Shown one piece after another: positions 12,872 to 14,801 of a stretch of DNA of 14,801 nucleotides (its first letter is position 1; each line of letters begins with the position of its first letter). This stretch comes from CAIRNS01 sp049508565 (GTDB lineage: Bacteria; Elusimicrobiota; Endomicrobiia; Endomicrobiales; CAIRNS01), in contig JBELAT010000039.1 in assembly GCA_049508565.1 (NCBI GenBank), positions 1 to 14,801 of the forward strand, read 5' to 3'. Both the position numbers and the translations under genes were made by a program. The notes under the pieces are model-generated. The model saw nothing but the letters and a program-made list of their open reading frames with translations, did no database searches and was not told where the DNA came from.

Positions 12872-14620
12872 TTAGAGTGGTTTGAGTGATTCTGCCTCTA
12901 TAGCCTTTTGTTGAACGATAAAATCATCTATGTTCGGTGTTCCGTGATCTTTTCCATCAGGAGACCGGACAGCCACGGTACCGGCGGCAACTTCTTTGTC
13001 ACCGATAATAAGCATGTAGGGAACTTTTTGAAGAGTGGCCTCACGAATCTTTAGGCCAATCTTCTGGTTGCGATCGTCAAATTCGGCGCGAAATCCAGCG
13101 GCACGCAGTTTCCTGAGTACTTCCTGACCATACGCAGCCTGATTGTCAGTGATATTCATCACAATAAACTGAAGTGGCGCCAACCAGAGCGGAAACAAAC
13201 CGGCGTAATGCTCAATAAGTATACCGAAAAAGCGCTCAAGCGATCCCATCAACGCCCGGTGAATCATGTATGGGCGAACTTTTTTCCCTTCAGTATCGAC
13301 ATAGGTCATATTAAAGCGTTCCGGCTCATTAAAATCGAACTGGATAGTCGAACACTGCCATTCACGGTTAAGAGCATCTTTGATCTTGATATCGATCTTT
13401 GGTCCGTAAAACGCTCCACCACCTTCATCGATGGTGCAGTTAAGACCTTCTGCTGTGACGGCTGCTTCAAGGGCCTTTATAGCATCATTCCACTGAGCCT
13501 CATCGCCGACTGATTTTTCTTTCGGCTTGGTGGCCAGATAGACGGCAAACTCTTTGAACCCGAATGCACCGAGTATTTTAAGGCAGAAACGCAGAACGCG
13601 GCTTATTTCTTCCGGCATCTGGTCGGGACGGCAGATAATGTGGGCGTCGTCTTGCGTAAACCCGCGCACGCGCATTAATCCATGTAACACACCGCTTTTT
13701 TCATACCGGTACACCGTTCCCAGCTCCGCCCACCGCAGCGGCAACTCACGGTACGAATACAGTGAATTCTTATACATCATGATATGGAACGGACAGTTCA
13801 TCGGTTTAACGTAATAATCCTGTCCATCAACATCCATGGCGGAATACATATTCTCTTTATAAAAACCGAGGTGGCCGCTGGTTTCCCAGAGATCGGCTCT
13901 GCCAATATGGGGCGAAAACACAATATCGTATCCGTTGCCTAGATGCTGCGCGCGCCAGAAATCTTCTATTTTAAGACGGATACGCGCACCTTTTGGGTGC
14001 CAGAGAACCAGTCCAGGCCCGACTTCTTCAGCCATGGAATAAAGATCCAGTTCTCTGCCGAGCTTGCGATGGTCGCGTTTTTTGGCTTCTTCTAGACGCG
14101 CAAGATACGCATCAAGATCTTCTTTCGTATAGAAAGCCGTTCCATAGATACGCTGAAGCATCTCACGTTTCTCATCGCCCCGCCAATAGGCACCTGCAAC
14201 TGAGAGAAGCTTAAAATGTTTTATTTCGCTCGTGTACCGCACGTGGGGGCCCCGGCACAGATCAACAAAAGGACCGGACTGATAATACATAACCGTGCTA
14301 TCAGAAATCCCGTTGATGAGTTCAACTTTATATTTTTCCCCTTTGGCAAGGAAATCAGCGATCGCTTTATCTTTGGCGATCTCAGTACATACAAACGGAT
14401 GATTGCCTTTTGCAATCTCCTTCATCTTTTTTTCTATTGTGGCAAGGTCTTCAGGCGTGAAAGGTGTCGGACGGTCAAAATCGTAATAGAACCCGTCTTC
14501 AATCGCGGGTCCGATGGCAACCTTTGTTTCCGGGAAAAGCTCAACAACTGCCGCAGCCATGAGGTGCGCCGCTGAATGGCGCAAGAGCGAAAGATCTTTT
14601 TCTTTTATTTCACTAGACAA
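12872..14620 (-). CDS. thrS: Threonyl-tRNA synthetase lacking the TGS domain
   Basis: A 582-residue class II aminoacyl-tRNA synthetase that charges tRNA-Thr with threonine in the cytosol. The editing domain is complete in its key residues: H15 and H19 in HSAAH, C122 and H126 in CRGPH, which correspond to the E. coli H73/H77 and C182/H186 set that removes serine from mischarged tRNA. The catalytic domain has the zinc ligands C276 (MNCPFH), H327 (DDAH) and H454 (IHRALMGS), motif 2 (RVRGFTQDDAH) and motif 3 (MIHRALMGSLERFFG). The C-terminal anticodon-binding domain covers about the last 110 residues (WLAPLQFIVMNI to PNIDDFIV). The protein begins directly at the editing domain, about 58 residues shorter than E. 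coli ThrRS, so the N-terminal TGS domain is absent. The start is TTG 14620, supported by AGGAG seven bases upstream; the terminator and tRNA just upstream leave no room for a longer N-terminus. TGS-less ThrRS forms are known in other bacteria. Identification is secure. Confidence 0.97.
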   Translation of the reverse strand: MSSEIKEKDLSLLRHSAAHLMAAAVVELFPETKVAIGPAIEDGFYYDFDRPTPFTPEDLATIEKKMKEIAKGNHPFVCTEIAKDKAIADFLAKGEKYKVELINGISDSTVMYYQSGPFVDLCRGPHVRYTSEIKHFKLLSVAGAYWRGDEKREMLQRIYGTAFYTKEDLDAYLARLEEAKKRDHRKLGRELDLYSMAEEVGPGLVLWHPKGARIRLKIEDFWRAQHLGNGYDIVFSPHIGRADLWETSGHLGFYKENMYSAMDVDGQDYYVKPMNCPFHIMMYKNSLYSYRELPLRWAELGTVYRYEKSGVLHGLMRVRGFTQDDAHIICRPDQMPEEISRVLRFCLKILGAFGFKEFAVYLATKPKEKSVGDEAQWNDAIKALEAAVTAEGLNCTIDEGGGAFYGPKIDIKIKDALNREWQCSTIQFDFNEPERFNMTYVDTEGKKVRPYMIHRALMGSLERFFGILIEHYAGLFPLWLAPLQFIVMNITDNQAAYGQEVLRKLRAAGFRAEFDDRNQKIGLKIREATLQKVPYMLIIGDKEVAAGTVAVRSPDGKDHGTPNIDDFIVQQKAIEAESLKPL

Positions 14621-14633
14621 GAGAATATCTCCT
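14618..14633 (-). promoter_or_regulatory. thrS ribosome binding site inside a small hairpin
   Basis: AGGAGA (14633-14628) is a strong Shine-Dalgarno seven bases before the TTG start. The same bases can pair with TCTCTT (14624-14619) across a TAT loop, giving six pairs with one G-T wobble, and the arm takes in the first two bases of the start codon. The site decides the start. Whether the fold limits translation is inference; a six-pair, AT-containing stem is only marginally stable. Confidence 0.55.
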
Positions 14634-14673
14634 AAAAAAAATCCCTTTCACAGTGTACATACTACGGAAAGGG
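14634..14673 (-). terminator. Intrinsic terminator between tRNA-Val and thrS
   Basis: On the minus strand CCCTTTC (14673-14667) pairs perfectly with GAAAGGG (14649-14643) across a 17-base loop. After one A at 14642, a run of eight T follows (14641-14634) and runs straight into the thrS Shine-Dalgarno. It has the form of a rho-independent terminator. It may end tRNA-Val transcripts, act as an attenuator for thrS, or both. The stem is short and the loop long, so termination may be partial. Confidence 0.6.
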
Positions 14674-14697
14674 TATATGAATATGAACGGATAATCA

Positions 14698-14774
14698 TGG
14701 TGCCCGATACAGGATTCGAACCTGTGACCCCTTCCATGTCAAGGAAGTACTCTAACCAACTGAGCTAACCGGGC
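14698..14774 (-). tRNA. tRNA-Val(GAC)
   Basis: A full cloverleaf on the minus strand. Acceptor GCCCGGT (from 14774) pairs with ATCGGGC, with one G-T pair; D-arm GCTC/GAGT; anticodon arm CTTCC-TTGACAT-GGAAG with anticodon GAC at loop positions 34-36, reading valine GUC/GUU codons; a five-base variable loop; T-arm ACAGG-TTCGAAT-CCTGT. The discriminator is A (14701) and CCA is encoded at 14700-14698. Just upstream, TAATAAT at 14792-14786 could be a -10 element, but its -35 would lie beyond the window. The gene is followed by the terminator and thrS on the same strand. Confidence 0.95.
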
Positions 14775-14801
14775 ACAAAAAACGTATTATTACGATACAG
14801 A

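Noticed and set aside
14621..14697. T-box riboswitch controlling thrS
   Set aside because: The leader is only 77 bases and lacks the long specifier stem and the conserved T-box sequence; only a terminator-like hairpin is present.
14698..14774. tRNA-Asp, from GTC visible in the plus-strand text
   Set aside because: The cloverleaf is on the minus strand; the seven-base loop is TTGACAT, giving anticodon GAC, which is valine.
1..14801. CRISPR array, insertion sequence or prophage module
   Set aside because: No regularly spaced direct repeats, transposase, integrase or phage structural genes were seen.

Overview
The window looks like a chromosomal segment from an uncultured, probably Gram-negative bacterium with moderate GC. 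The evidence for that is indirect. There is a complete, very large cyclic beta-1,2-glucan synthase of the NdvB/Cgs type, a bacterial threonyl-tRNA synthetase without the N-terminal TGS domain, and a membrane-embedded spermidine-synthase-like protein of a kind common in environmental phyla. No gene here fixes the phylum; an Omnitrophota- or Elusimicrobiota-like lineage would fit, but that is a guess.

Layout, left to right. (1) Positions 1-617, minus strand: an AbiEi-like antitoxin gene (type IV toxin-antitoxin) that runs off the left edge and is broken by two single-base frameshifts. (2) Positions 752-913, plus strand: a very short lmo0937-family membrane protein. (3) A short spacer with inverted repeats, then the cyclic glucan synthase at 1049-9826, which fills about 60 percent of the window. 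(4) A 335-base convergent intergenic region with a nested palindrome. (5) Positions 10162-12552, minus strand: a membrane protein with a SAM-binding, spermidine-synthase-like core, possibly translationally coupled by an ATGA overlap to a 63-codon ORF upstream. (6) Positions 12872-14620, minus strand: thrS with a TTG start and a strong Shine-Dalgarno. (7) An intrinsic terminator and then tRNA-Val(GAC), also minus strand, upstream of thrS.

How the genes relate. tRNA-Val and thrS form a translation-related unit in which a terminator sits between the tRNA and the synthetase. The glucan synthase appears as a stand-alone transcription unit; the usual exporter partner (NdvA/Cgt-type ABC transporter) is not in the window. 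The membrane spermidine-synthase-like gene is convergent to it and has no evident functional link. I found no CRISPR array, intact insertion sequence, rRNA or phage module. Nothing here is clearly a new multi-gene system. The points most worth checking are the tRNA-terminator-thrS arrangement with a masked ribosome binding site, the TGS-less synthetase, the decayed antitoxin, the coupled small ORF, and the structured spacer after the glucan synthase.
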